DNA from: Pseudomonas zanjanensis
GTDB lineage: Bacteria > Pseudomonadota > Gammaproteobacteria > Pseudomonadales > Pseudomonadaceae
Reading direction: 5' to 3'
Assembly: GCF_014268745.2 (NCBI RefSeq)
Contig: NZ_JABWRB020000009.1
Location: 1 to 59,498, forward strand
Length of the DNA stretch: 59,498 nt
The notes under the pieces are model-generated. The model was not told the origin of the DNA. It did no database searches and saw only the letters and a list, made by a program, of their open reading frames with translations. The number at the start of each line of letters is the position of its first letter. Within the stretch, counting starts at the first letter, position 1. Shown here one piece after another: positions 14,330-23,442 of the stretch. The position numbers were made by a program, and so were the translations under genes.

Positions 14330-16652
14330 ACGGATGCTGCCCCGGCTGTTCCTGATCCTGCTGCTGGCGGTGCTCGCGCTCGCCGGCTGGCAATGGCGCA
14401 ACGGCGCGCCGCTGTCGGCCAACCTCATGGAGCTGGTGCCGGGCACATCGCCCGACGCCCTGGAACTGATCGCCGAGCAGCGCATGCAGGAGCCGCTCAA
14501 CCGCGAGGTGCTGGTGCTGGTCGGCCATACCGATCGCCAGCAAGCCATCGCCCTGGCGCAAACCCTGGGCGAGCAATGGCAGGCCAGCGGCCTGTTCGAC
14601 AAGGTGCAGTGGACGCTGCAGGCCGACGTGCCGGCGCTGCGCACGCAACTGCTCAACGGCCGGCTGGCGATGCTCTCGGCGGCGGACCGGGAGCAATTGA
14701 TCGAGCAGCCCCAGGCCTTCATCCAGCAGCGGGTGCAGGCCTTGTTCGATCCGTTCAGCGGTTTCAGCCTGGTGCCGAACCAGGACGATTGGCTGGGCCT
14801 GACCGGGCGTATCCAGAACAGCCAGCCACAACGCGGTGCGATCCAATTCGACATCGGCAGCGGTGCATTGGTCGCCGATGCCGACGGTAAAAGCTGGGTG
14901 ATGCTGCGGGCCCGCGCCCAGGGCAACGCGTTCGACATGAACCTGCCGCTGCAAGTGGCCGAGCTGCTGCAACGCAGCCGCGACCAGGCGAGCCAGGCCC
15001 AAGGGCAATTGCTGGCCGCCAGTGGCCTGCTGTACGCCGCCAGCGGCCAGCAACAGGCGTCGCGGGAAATCACCTGGGTTGGCGGTGGTGCAACCATCGG
15101 CATCTTGATGCTGCTGTTGCTGGCCTTCCGGCGCCTGCGTGTGTGGCTGGCGTTCGTGCCGGTGCTGGTGGGCATGCTGTTCGGCGCGGTGGCGTGCGTG
15201 GCGTTGTTCGGACGCATGCATGTGATGACGTTGGTGCTGGGTTCGAGCCTGATCGGTGTCGCGGTGGATTACCCGCTGCACTACCTGTCCAAGAGCTGGA
15301 GCCTCAAGCCGTGGCGCAGCTGGCCGGCCTTGCGCCTGACCCTGCCGGGGCTGAGCCTGAGCCTGGCGACCACCTGCATCGGCTACCTGGCCCTGGCCTG
15401 GACGCCGTTCCCGGCCCTGACCCAGATCGCGATATTCTCCGCCGCCGGGCTGGTCGGCGCCTACTTGACCGCGGTCTGCCTGTTGCCGGCGCTGCTCAAA
15501 GGCGCAGACCTGCGTCCGGCCCAGTGGCCGCTGCGGCTGTGCGAATGCCTGCTCCAGATCCGCCAAGCGTTATTGGCAAGGGTGCCCACGCCGGTGCTGC
15601 TGGTGCTGTTGCTGAGCTTCTGCGCGGGCGGCCTCTGGCACCTGACCACGAAAAACGATATCCGCCAATGGATCGGCACGCCCCAGCACCTCACCGACGA
15701 AGCCCGCGACATCGCGCGCATCACCGGCTTTCAGCCCACCAGCCAGTTCTTCCTGATCCGCGCCGATGATCAGCCCCAACTGCTGGAGCGCCAGACCGCC
15801 CTCAACGAGCGACTGGACCAGTTGATCGCCCTGGAAAAACTCCAAGGCTACCTGTCACTGAACCAACTGGTAAGCCCGCCCGCCGACCAGCAGAAAGTGC
15901 GCCAAGCACTGGCCCGATTGCCGGACTTCTGGCAACCGCTGCTTGACCTGGGCGTGCCGGTCGCCGCACTGCAAGGGGAGCTGGCGCAATTGCAGGCCTT
16001 GCCGGTGACAGACATCGATGCCGCGCTGGCCGGTCCCCTGGCCGAGCCGTACCGCACACTCTGGCTCGGCCCCACGACGCAAGGCGTGGCCGCCATGATC
16101 AGCCTGCAAGGCTTGAACGATGCCGCGCTGCTGCGCGTGCAAGCCGTAGACCTGCCGGGCGTGCAACTGGTGGATCGCCTGGGTGACCTGAACCGGGTCT
16201 TCGCCGCCACGCAGGTCAGCGCCGCCGAGTTGAAACTGGCCTCCTGCGTGCTGATTGTGCTGCTGCTGATCTGGCCTTTCGGGGTTAGCGCGGCCTTGCG
16301 CATCGTTGCCCTGCCGTTGCTGGCCGCGCTATGCAGCCTGGCGAGCCTCGGCTGGCTGGGACAACCACTGACGTTGTTCAGCCTGTTCGGCCTGTTGCTG
16401 GTGACGGCCATCGGCGTCGATTACGCGATCCTGATGCGCGAACAGATCGGCGGTGCCGCCGTGAGCCTGCTGGGCACCCTGCTGGCAGCGGTCACCACCT
16501 GGCTGTCGTTCGGCCTGCTGGCATTGTCCAGCACACCCGCGGTGAGTAACTTCGGCCTGGCGGTGAGCCTGGGGCTGGCGTTCAGTTTCATGCTGGCGCC
16601 GTGGGTCGGGCGCCAGGAACACCCTATACCTGCTCAAGAAGATCAACGATGA
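14313..16652 (+). CDS. MMPL/RND-family exporter of APE cluster
   Basis: A 779-residue predicted exporter with the RND topology. One N-terminal helix (about 10-25) precedes a large periplasmic domain, then a block of five to six helices (about 250-400). A second periplasmic domain and a second helix block (about 635-770) follow. This is the layout of MMPL/HpnN-type lipid transporters. Pathway position points to extraction of the finished polyene lipid from the inner membrane for the LolA-like carrier. Start at 14313 overlaps the upstream gene; an ATG at 14334 is the alternative. Confidence 0.9.
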   Translation: MILPSERMLPRLFLILLLAVLALAGWQWRNGAPLSANLMELVPGTSPDALELIAEQRMQEPLNREVLVLVGHTDRQQAIALAQTLGEQWQASGLFDKVQWTLQADVPALRTQLLNGRLAMLSAADREQLIEQPQAFIQQRVQALFDPFSGFSLVPNQDDWLGLTGRIQNSQPQRGAIQFDIGSGALVADADGKSWVMLRARAQGNAFDMNLPLQVAELLQRSRDQASQAQGQLLAASGLLYAASGQQQASREITWVGGGATIGILMLLLLAFRRLRVWLAFVPVLVGMLFGAVACVALFGRMHVMTLVLGSSLIGVAVDYPLHYLSKSWSLKPWRSWPALRLTLPGLSLSLATTCIGYLALAWTPFPALTQIAIFSAAGLVGAYLTAVCLLPALLKGADLRPAQWPLRLCECLLQIRQALLARVPTPVLLVLLLSFCAGGLWHLTTKNDIRQWIGTPQHLTDEARDIARITGFQPTSQFFLIRADDQPQLLERQTALNERLDQLIALEKLQGYLSLNQLVSPPADQQKVRQALARLPDFWQPLLDLGVPVAALQGELAQLQALPVTDIDAALAGPLAEPYRTLWLGPTTQGVAAMISLQGLNDAALLRVQAVDLPGVQLVDRLGDLNRVFAATQVSAAELKLASCVLIVLLLIWPFGVSAALRIVALPLLAALCSLASLGWLGQPLTLFSLFGLLLVTAIGVDYAILMREQIGGAAVSLLGTLLAAVTTWLSFGLLALSSTPAVSNFGLAVSLGLAFSFMLAPWVGRQEHPIPAQEDQR

Positions 16653-16675
16653 CCCAGGATATTCAAGGAATCCCC

Positions 16676-17935
16676 ATGCCTGTCACTGAAACGGAATATC
16701 GCCAGGTCGTCATCATCGGTGCCGGCCCCTCCGGTGCCATCGCCGCTGCCCTGCTCAAGCGCAAGGGCCACGATGTGCTGGTCATCGAGCGCCAGCATTT
16801 TCCACGGTTCTCCATCGGTGAGAGCCTGTTGTCCCATTGCCTGGATTTCGTTGAAGAAGCCGGCATGCTCGATGCGGTGAATGCCGCCGGCTTCCAGCGC
16901 AAGAACGGCGCCGCGTTTGCCTGGGGCGAACGCTACAGCGCCTTCGATTTTGGCGAAACCTTCAGCAACGGCAAGCCCACGACTTTCCAGGTGCAACGCG
17001 CCGACTTCGACAAGTTGCTGGCCGACCAGGCCGCCCTGCAAGGCGTGGAAATCCGCTACGGCCAAGCGATCACCAGCGCCGACTTCAGCCTCGCCAAGCC
17101 ACGCCTGGGCGTGCAGCGCGAAGACGGCAGCGAGTACCGTGTCGAAGCCGACTTCGTGCTCGATGCCAGCGGCTATGGCCGCGTCCTGCCGCGCCTGCTG
17201 GACCTTGAGGCGCCGTCGAACTTCCCGGTGCGCCAGGCCGTGTTCACCCACATCGAGGATCGCATCGACGCCCCGGCGTTCGACCGGGAAAAAATCCTCA
17301 TCACCACCCACCCGAGCAAACGCGACGTGTGGTTCTGGACCATTCCGTTCAGTGGCGGACGCTGCTCGGTGGGCGTGGTCGCGGCGGCGGAACATTTCGC
17401 CGGCCGCACCGACGACCTCGATGCGTGCCTGCGCGGTTTCATCGACGAAACCCCGAGCCTGGCCGGCGTACTGCAGAACGCGGTGTGGGATACTCCGGCG
17501 CGGACCATCGGCGGCTACTCGGCCAACGTCAAGACCCTGCACGGCCCGGGCTTTGCCCTGTTGGGCAACGCCGCGGAATTCCTCGACCCGGTGTTCTCCT
17601 CCGGCGTGACCATTGCCATGCGGTCGGCGAGCATGGCCGCCGACGTGCTCCACCGTCAGCTGCAAGGGGAAAGCGTGGATTGGCAAAGTGAGTTCGCCGA
17701 ACCGCTCAAGCGCGGCGTCGATACCTTCCGCTGCTACGTCGAAGGCTGGTACGCCGGGACGTTCCAGGACGTGATTTTCTACACTGAAGGCTCTGACGAC
17801 ATCCGCCGCATGATCAGCTCGATCCTGGCCGGCTACGCCTGGGATCAGCGCAACCCGTTCGTCAGTGAACCCAAGCGGCGCCTGCGCATGCTCTCGGAAA
17901 TCTGCGCGAGCCCGGCGCCGAGTCAGCAACCATGA
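16676..17935 (+). CDS. FAD-dependent oxidoreductase, flavin halogenase-like
   Basis: A flavoprotein of 419 residues. The dinucleotide-binding motif is GAGPSG (15-20), then ERQHFPRFSIGESLL. The segment W219-F-W-T-I-P224 matches the WxWxIP motif that marks flavin-dependent halogenases and suppresses monooxygenation. GNAAEFLDPVFSSG is the second FAD-binding region. In xanthomonadin clusters a related enzyme brominates the aryl head. Here it may halogenate or otherwise oxidise the polyene; activity cannot be decided by eye. The start at 16676 has AAGGAA five bases before it; ATG at 16649, overlapping the upstream stop, would add nine residues. Confidence 0.85.
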   Translation: MPVTETEYRQVVIIGAGPSGAIAAALLKRKGHDVLVIERQHFPRFSIGESLLSHCLDFVEEAGMLDAVNAAGFQRKNGAAFAWGERYSAFDFGETFSNGKPTTFQVQRADFDKLLADQAALQGVEIRYGQAITSADFSLAKPRLGVQREDGSEYRVEADFVLDASGYGRVLPRLLDLEAPSNFPVRQAVFTHIEDRIDAPAFDREKILITTHPSKRDVWFWTIPFSGGRCSVGVVAAAEHFAGRTDDLDACLRGFIDETPSLAGVLQNAVWDTPARTIGGYSANVKTLHGPGFALLGNAAEFLDPVFSSGVTIAMRSASMAADVLHRQLQGESVDWQSEFAEPLKRGVDTFRCYVEGWYAGTFQDVIFYTEGSDDIRRMISSILAGYAWDQRNPFVSEPKRRLRMLSEICASPAPSQQP

Positions 17936-18660
17936 GCTACCTGAGCGACAACTACGTCGAAGAAACCCGCTTCGGCTTCTGGTTCCTGCGCAGCCACACC
18001 TGGCAGCACCATGTGTTGCGCGTGGCGATCAACGACCTGCGCAGCCTGTTCAGCACCGCGCTGCCGACCAACCCGGTACTGCTGGACGCCGGCTGCGGCC
18101 AGGGCAAGTCGTTCCAGTACCTGCGCCAGGCGTTCGCACCACAACGCCTGATCGGCGTGGATGCCGACCCTCACAGCCTCGACCTGAGCCGGGAGGAAGC
18201 CGCGCGCCAGGGCATGGCCGTGGAGCTGATCGGCAGCGACTGCGCGACCTTGGCGGTGCCCGACGCCAGCGTCGACCTGCTGTTCTGCCACCAGACGTTC
18301 CATCACCTGGTGGAACAGGAAAAAGCCCTCGCCGAGTTCTACCGCGTCCTCAAGCCCGGCGGCTATTTGCTGTTCGCCGAATCCACCGAAGCCTACATCG
18401 ACACCTGGGTGATCCGCTGGCTGTTCCGCCATCCGATGCACGTGCAGAAAAGTGCTGCGCAGTACCTGCAGATGATCCGCGATCAAGGGTTCCAGTTCGA
18501 AGAACGCAACGTGTCCTACCCGTACCTGTGGTGGAGCCGCGCCAAGGATTTCGGCCTGCTGGAGCGCTTCGGCCTACGCCGGCCCAAGCCCTTTGGCGAA
18601 CGTGAGGAAACCTTGGTCAACGTGGTGGCGCGCAAGCCTTGCGAAGGGGCTGCCGGATGA
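17932..18660 (+). CDS. Class I SAM-dependent methyltransferase of APE cluster
   Basis: A 242-residue methyltransferase with the SAM motif LLDAGCGQGKS near residues 44-54 and the acidic loop VDADP. The segment LLFCHQTFHHLVEQEKALAEF is cut short here to its core FCHQTFHHLVEQ (motif II), followed by LKPGGYLLF. In known APEs the aryl head carries methyl or O-methyl groups, so this enzyme is the candidate. Acceptor atom is not predictable. Four-base overlaps couple it to the genes on both sides. Confidence 0.9.
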   Translation: MSYLSDNYVEETRFGFWFLRSHTWQHHVLRVAINDLRSLFSTALPTNPVLLDAGCGQGKSFQYLRQAFAPQRLIGVDADPHSLDLSREEAARQGMAVELIGSDCATLAVPDASVDLLFCHQTFHHLVEQEKALAEFYRVLKPGGYLLFAESTEAYIDTWVIRWLFRHPMHVQKSAAQYLQMIRDQGFQFEERNVSYPYLWWSRAKDFGLLERFGLRRPKPFGEREETLVNVVARKPCEGAAG

Positions 18661-19139
18661 TCCGTGGCCTGCTGATCGCCTGCGTGTTGCTGCTCAGTGC
18701 CTGCGCCAGCCAGGCACCGTTGCCCGCCCGCACGCCAACCCTGGCGCTGCCGATGCAACTGCACATCGAGCGGACAATGGCCGGCCAGCGTCAGGACTGG
18801 TTGCTGGTGGTCCAGCGCGAAGGCACTGGCATCCGTTGGTCGATGATGGACCCGTTGGGCATTCCCCTGGCCCGCCAGCGCCTGGTCGATGGCCAGTGGC
18901 AGGCCGACGGTCTGCTGCCCCCCAATGCCGAGGCCCGGGAGTTGTTCGCCGCCCTGCTGTTCGCCCTGACGCCTGAGGTCGAGCTGCCCGGCAACTACCC
19001 GGCGGCGCGACAACAGGCCTCGCAACGGAGCCTCGAGAATCGTTGGCAGGTGCGCTACACACAACCGCTGGATTTTGAAATGAGCCTGCCCCAAGGCCTG
19101 CGCTACCGCATCACACCGTTGACCGAGAACGCCCCATGA
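18657..19139 (+). CDS. DUF3261-family lipoprotein of APE cluster
   Basis: A 160-residue predicted lipoprotein. The signal ends in the lipobox LLSAC with Cys16 as the acylated residue, followed by Ala-Ser, which favours outer-membrane sorting. The mature part contains LLVVQREGTGIRWSMMDPLG and a LolB-like pattern; DUF3261 proteins occupy this spot in other APE operons. It probably receives the polyene lipid at the outer membrane, completing the LolA/MMPL route. A second REPIN lies 46 bases after the stop. Confidence 0.85.
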   Translation: MIRGLLIACVLLLSACASQAPLPARTPTLALPMQLHIERTMAGQRQDWLLVVQREGTGIRWSMMDPLGIPLARQRLVDGQWQADGLLPPNAEARELFAALLFALTPEVELPGNYPAARQQASQRSLENRWQVRYTQPLDFEMSLPQGLRYRITPLTENAP

Positions 19140-19185
19140 CTCATGCCGATCAGCCAAGTGAACACCACGGGGAAACACACAAACC

Positions 19186-19290
19186 GTGGCGAGGGAGCTT
19201 GCTCCCGCTGGGTCGGTCCGACGCCTCGGGCGCAGCAGCCCAAAAACAGGGCCGCTTCGCGCCCCAGCGGGAGCAAGCTCCCTCGCCACA
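19186..19290. repeat. REPIN inside the aryl polyene cluster (second)
   Basis: GTGGCGAGGGAGCTTGCTCC and its complement flank a centre unlike that of the other copies. It fills the 196-base gap between the DUF3261 gene and the first ketosynthase gene and is the second break in an otherwise overlapping operon. A transcript running through would fold here into a long hairpin. Confidence 0.9.
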
Positions 19291-19335
19291 GGATTATTGC
19301 TCGGCTTTATTTCTCTTACTGACTGGCATTAGCCC

Positions 19336-20532
19336 ATGACCGCCTATTTGAATGCCCTCGGGGTGATCTGCGCCCTGGGTCGCGACAAACACACCGTCGC
19401 GCGCAACCTGTTTGCCGGCGACTGCTCGGGCGTGCGTATCGAGGACGGCTGGGTGGCCGAACGGGCCTTGCCGGTCGCCGCGGTGCCCGGTGAACTCGCG
19501 TCCATCCCCCCGGCCCTGGCAGCGCAACGCAGCCGCAACAATCAACTGCTGTTGGAGGCGGGGCTGCAAATCCGCGCCGAGATCGACCAAGCCATCCAGG
19601 CCTACGGTCGCGCCCGCATCGGCATCGTCCTGGGCACCAGCACATCGGGTATCGATGAGGCCAGCCAGGGCATCGCCCATTACCTGCGCGAGCAACGCTT
19701 CCCTGACGGCTATGACTACCAGCAACAGGAGCTCAGCGCGCCGGCCAACTTTCTTTCCGACTGGCTCGGCCTCAGTGGCCCGTCCTACGTGATTTCCACG
19801 GCCTGCACCTCCAGCGCCCGCGCCTTGATGAGCGCCCGGCGCCTGTTGGACCTGGGCCTGTGCGATGCCGTGCTGTGCGGTGGCGTGGACAGCTTGTGCA
19901 AATTGACCCTCAACGGTTTTTCCGCACTGGAGGCGGTGTCGAACGAGCGCTGCAATCCGTTCTCGGTGAACCGCAGCGGCATCAACATCGGCGAAGCAGC
20001 GGTGCTGTTTCTCATGTCCAAGACGCCAGGCGAGGGTGTACCGATTGCCTTGCTCGGCGACGGCGCCAGTTCCGATGCCCACCATATTTCCGCGCCTGAG
20101 CCCAGCGGTCGCGGCGCGCGCCAGGCCATGGAAAAAGCCCTGCGCTGCGCCGGCCTCGACGCCAGCCAGATCGATTACCTGAACCTGCACGGCACCGCCA
20201 CGCAACACAATGACGCCATGGAAAGCCAGGCCGTGGCCGGGCTGTTTCCGGCGGGCGTGCCCTGCTCGTCCACCAAGCCCATGACCGGCCATACCCTCGG
20301 TGCGGCGGGGGCGTTGGAAGCGGCGTTCTGTTGGCTGGCCCTGAGCACCGAAAACACCGCCCTGGCCCTGCCGCCGCATGTCTGGGACGGCCAGGCCGAT
20401 CCTGCCCTGCCGGCGCTGGACTGGGTCACCATCCACACCCGCCTGGACCCGGCCACCCCGCGTCGCCTGATGAGCAACTCATTTGCCTTCGGCGGCAACA
20501 ACGTCAGCCTGATTATCGGAGACGCCCCATGA
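19336..20532 (+). CDS. apeO: Beta-ketoacyl-ACP synthase of APE cluster (ApeO type)
   Basis: A 398-residue FabF-like condensing enzyme with the complete triad Cys157 (STACTSSA), His285 (LHGTATQHND) and His319 (PMTGHTLGAAG). It should add malonyl units to the growing polyene. It begins the terminal block KS-dehydratase-ketoreductase-KS, in the order apeO-P-Q-R known from E. coli. Its start ATG lacks a strong ribosome site and lies 45 bases after the REPIN. The end overlaps the dehydratase gene by four bases. Confidence 0.93.
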   Translation: MTAYLNALGVICALGRDKHTVARNLFAGDCSGVRIEDGWVAERALPVAAVPGELASIPPALAAQRSRNNQLLLEAGLQIRAEIDQAIQAYGRARIGIVLGTSTSGIDEASQGIAHYLREQRFPDGYDYQQQELSAPANFLSDWLGLSGPSYVISTACTSSARALMSARRLLDLGLCDAVLCGGVDSLCKLTLNGFSALEAVSNERCNPFSVNRSGINIGEAAVLFLMSKTPGEGVPIALLGDGASSDAHHISAPEPSGRGARQAMEKALRCAGLDASQIDYLNLHGTATQHNDAMESQAVAGLFPAGVPCSSTKPMTGHTLGAAGALEAAFCWLALSTENTALALPPHVWDGQADPALPALDWVTIHTRLDPATPRRLMSNSFAFGGNNVSLIIGDAP

Positions 20533-20996
20533 TTGACTGGCCGCTCGCCGAACTGCTGCCCCATGCCGGCGACATGATCCTCATCGACCGGATCCTGTCG
20601 TTCGATGACGAACAGATCCACACCCACGCCACCGTCACGTCCGGCGGCTTGTTCAACCGCGACGACGGTGCACTGCCGGCCTGGGTCGGCATCGAGTTGA
20701 TGGCCCAGAGTGTCGCGGCGTTTGCCGGTTGCCACGCACGCCAACGCGGCGATGCCGTGGCGCTGGGTTTTCTGCTCGGCACCCGCAAGTTCGAATGCAA
20801 CGTCGACTGTTTTCCCCTTGGCACCGAGCTGAGCATCCATGGCGTGCGCTCCCTGGAAGACGACAACGGCATGGGCGTGTTCGAATGCCACATCCACGCG
20901 CCAGGCATCCATGCCACGGCCCGGCTCAATGTCTTCCGTCCGCCCCAGGCCGCCCATTACCTTCATGAACCGCCCGCAACAGGAAACCCGTCATGA
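20529..20996 (+). CDS. apeP: 3-hydroxyacyl-ACP dehydratase of APE cluster (ApeP type)
   Basis: A 155-residue hotdog protein beginning IDWPLAELLPHAGDMILID, with the catalytic His12 in LLPHAGDM and a central helix IELMAQSVAAFAG. ApeP-type dehydratases remove water from the 3-hydroxyacyl intermediate to give the conjugated double bonds. This is a second dehydratase besides the domain fused to the ligase. Start at 20529 gives the ATGA overlap with the ketosynthase; the end also overlaps the reductase gene by four bases. Confidence 0.92.
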   Translation: MIDWPLAELLPHAGDMILIDRILSFDDEQIHTHATVTSGGLFNRDDGALPAWVGIELMAQSVAAFAGCHARQRGDAVALGFLLGTRKFECNVDCFPLGTELSIHGVRSLEDDNGMGVFECHIHAPGIHATARLNVFRPPQAAHYLHEPPATGNPS

Positions 20997-21721
20997 CTGA
21001 ATCCGTACTGGTCACCGGCTCCAGCCGTGGCATCGGTCGCGCGATCGCCCTGCGCCTGGCCCAGGCTGGGCATGACATCGTGCTGCACTGCCGCAGCGGC
21101 CGCGCCGAGGCCGAAACGGTCCAGGCGCAAATCCAGGCCTTGGGCCGCAACGCCCGGGTGCTGCAATTCGACGTGGCCGACCGCGCCGCCTGCAAGGCCG
21201 TTCTCGAAGCCGACGTGGAAACCCACGGCGCCTATTACGGCGTGGTGCTCAATGCCGGCCTGACCCGCGATGGCGCCTTCCCGGCCCTGAGCGAGGACGA
21301 CTGGGATGTGGTGATGCGCACCAACCTCGACGGTTTCTACAACGTGCTGCATCCGGTGATGATGCCGATGATCCGTCGCCGCGCCGCCGGACGGATCGTC
21401 TGCATCACCTCGGTTTCCGGGCTGATCGGCAATCGCGGCCAGGTCAACTACAGTGCCTCGAAGGCTGGGTTGATCGGCGCGGCCAAGGCATTGGCAATCG
21501 AGTTGGGCAAGCGCAAGATCACCGTCAATTGCGTCGCGCCGGGGTTGATCGACACTGCCATGCTCGATGAAAACGTACCCGTGGAAGAACTGATGAAAAT
21601 GATCCCCGCCCAGCGCATGGGCACCCCGGAAGAAGTGGCGGGCGCGGTGAACTTCCTGATGTCCGCCGAAGCCGGCTACATCACCCGGCAGGTCCTGGCC
21701 GTCAACGGAGGCTTGTGCTGA
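20993..21721 (+). CDS. apeQ: 3-ketoacyl-ACP reductase of APE cluster (FabG-like, ApeQ type)
   Basis: A 242-residue short-chain dehydrogenase. The NADPH-binding motif is TGSSRGIGRAIA, NAG is present in VVLNAGLTRDG, and the catalytic pair is Tyr153 and Lys157 in YSASKAG, with Ser in ITSVSG. It reduces the 3-keto group to the hydroxyl that ApeP removes. It is translationally coupled to both neighbours; its TGA abuts the next ATG at 21721. Confidence 0.93.
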   Translation: MTESVLVTGSSRGIGRAIALRLAQAGHDIVLHCRSGRAEAETVQAQIQALGRNARVLQFDVADRAACKAVLEADVETHGAYYGVVLNAGLTRDGAFPALSEDDWDVVMRTNLDGFYNVLHPVMMPMIRRRAAGRIVCITSVSGLIGNRGQVNYSASKAGLIGAAKALAIELGKRKITVNCVAPGLIDTAMLDENVPVEELMKMIPAQRMGTPEEVAGAVNFLMSAEAGYITRQVLAVNGGLC

Positions 21722-22947
21722 TGAAGCGCGTCGTCGTCACCGGCATGGCCGGCATCACGTCCATAGGCAGCGACTGGGACACCATCGCCGCCAACTTCGC
21801 CGCCAACCGCAGCGGCATCCGACGCATGGATGAGTGGGACCGTTTCACCGAACTGAACACCCGCCTGGCCGGGCCCATCGACGACTTCCAGGTTCCGGCC
21901 CACTGGACCCGCAAGCAACTACGCAGCATGGGCCGGGTCTCGCGCCTGGCGGTGGGCGCGGCGGAACAGGCCCTGGCCGATGCCGGCCTGCTGGGCGACG
22001 AATCGATCAAGGACGGGCGCATGGGCGTGTCCTGCGGTTCGTCCACCGGCAGCACCGACGAGATCAAGGCGTTCGGCAACATGCTGCTCAACAGCGTGGC
22101 CGAAGGGTTGAACGCCAACTCCTACGTGCGAATGATGCCCCACACCACGGCGGCCAACATCAGCATCTTCTTCGGGCTGACCGGACGCCTGATCCCGACG
22201 TCCAGTGCCTGCACCAGCGGCAGTCACGGCATCGGCTATGCCTACGAAGCCATCAAGTTCGGCCGCCTGCCGTTGATGCTCGCCGGCGGCGCGGAAGAAC
22301 TGTGCCCGACCGAAGCGATGGTCTTCGATGCCCTATACGCCACCAGCCTGAAAAACGATGCGCCGCAAACCAGCCCCCGGCCCTACGACAAGGGTCGCGA
22401 TGGCTTGGTGATCGGCGAAGGCGCCGGCATGCTCGTGCTGGAAGAACTGGAGCACGCCCTGGCCCGGGGCGCACGGATTCACGCCGAGATCGTCGGCTTT
22501 GGCAGCAACGCCGACGGCCAGCACGCCACCCGTCCCGAACTGATCACCATGCGCCGGGCCATGGAACTGGCCTTGGAAGACGCCGGCCTCGAACCCTCGG
22601 CCATCGGCTACGTCAATGGCCATGGCACCGCCACCGAACAGGGCGACATTGCCGAAACCCAGGCCACGAGCAGCCTGTTTGGCGAACACATGCCCATCAG
22701 CTCGCAGAAGAGCTTCCTCGGCCACACCCTGGGCGCCTGCGGAGCGCTGGAGTCCTGGTTCAGCATCGAAATGCTGAACCGCGACCTCTACGTGCACACG
22801 TTCAACCTCGATGAAGTCGACCCCCAGTGCGGCAAGCTCGATTACCTGCGCAACGAATTCCGGCCGATGAGCCATGAATACGTGATGAACAACAACTTCG
22901 CCTTCGGTGGGGTCAACACCTCGCTGATTTTCCGCCGCTGGCATTGA
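21721..22947 (+). CDS. apeR: Beta-ketoacyl-ACP synthase of APE cluster (ApeR type)
   Basis: A 408-residue condensing enzyme with Cys164 (SSACTSGSHG), His301 (NGHGTATEQGD) and His335 (FLGHTLGACG), so it is catalytically complete, unlike the chain-length factor at the start of the cluster. ApeR-type synthases are distinct from ApeO and may act at the first condensation. The ATG at 21721 follows GGAGG at 21707-21711. It ends the core biosynthetic genes. Confidence 0.93.
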   Translation: MKRVVVTGMAGITSIGSDWDTIAANFAANRSGIRRMDEWDRFTELNTRLAGPIDDFQVPAHWTRKQLRSMGRVSRLAVGAAEQALADAGLLGDESIKDGRMGVSCGSSTGSTDEIKAFGNMLLNSVAEGLNANSYVRMMPHTTAANISIFFGLTGRLIPTSSACTSGSHGIGYAYEAIKFGRLPLMLAGGAEELCPTEAMVFDALYATSLKNDAPQTSPRPYDKGRDGLVIGEGAGMLVLEELEHALARGARIHAEIVGFGSNADGQHATRPELITMRRAMELALEDAGLEPSAIGYVNGHGTATEQGDIAETQATSSLFGEHMPISSQKSFLGHTLGACGALESWFSIEMLNRDLYVHTFNLDEVDPQCGKLDYLRNEFRPMSHEYVMNNNFAFGGVNTSLIFRRWH

Positions 22948-22975
22948 TAACCGCTATCCCTGGTCAAGGAGACTG

Positions 22976-23425
22976 ATGATGTCATTGAAGAAAATCGCTG
23001 TTACCGCCGCCCTGTTGCTCAGCGCCATGCCGCCCCTCAGCCAGGCCCGTGATACCACGCTTTACCTGCCTTTCGACAAAGTCGTCAACGAAGCCATCCG
23101 CACCGGCAAGATCGACCGCAGCGTGAAGTTTTACCTGGCGGGCGACGAGCCTCAGGGCAAAGTCAGCGTGCTCAGCGCTGGCGAAGTCACCAATAAAAAA
23201 ACCAATGCCTTCAACAAATCCGACGTAGAAGCCTGCGAATGGGTAGTGCAATCGGCGCTGATCAGCCTGCACCAAGCCGCCAAGGCCGCGGGCGCCAACG
23301 CCGTTATCAACATCGTCAGCTTCTACAAGCGCAACGAACGCCGGGATGCCACCACCTATGAATGCCACGCCGGCGCGATCATGGCCGGTGTTGCGTTGAA
23401 AGGGGACTTGGCGAAGGTGCAATAA
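22976..23425 (+). CDS. Exported protein of unknown function at the end of the APE cluster
   Basis: A 149-residue protein with a signal peptide (LLLSAMPPLSQA, cleavage near residue 25). The mature part includes VLSAGEVTNKKTNAFNKSD and a motif AAKAAGANAVINIVSFY with two Cys residues, one in EACEWV and one in YECHAG. The pattern of a glycine-alanine rich helix followed by a strand recalls the YbjQ/RcsF type of fold; this is tentative. Databases often label relatives excinuclease, which is unlikely for an exported protein. AAGGA lies before the ATG. It follows apeR by 28 bases and probably belongs to the operon. Confidence 0.75.
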   Translation: MMSLKKIAVTAALLLSAMPPLSQARDTTLYLPFDKVVNEAIRTGKIDRSVKFYLAGDEPQGKVSVLSAGEVTNKKTNAFNKSDVEACEWVVQSALISLHQAAKAAGANAVINIVSFYKRNERRDATTYECHAGAIMAGVALKGDLAKVQ

Positions 23426-23442
23426 AAAGCGCCTGGAGCTGT

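Noticed and set aside
22976..23425. Naming the terminal cluster gene as excinuclease ABC subunit A
   Set aside because: The protein is small, exported and has no ABC ATPase motifs.
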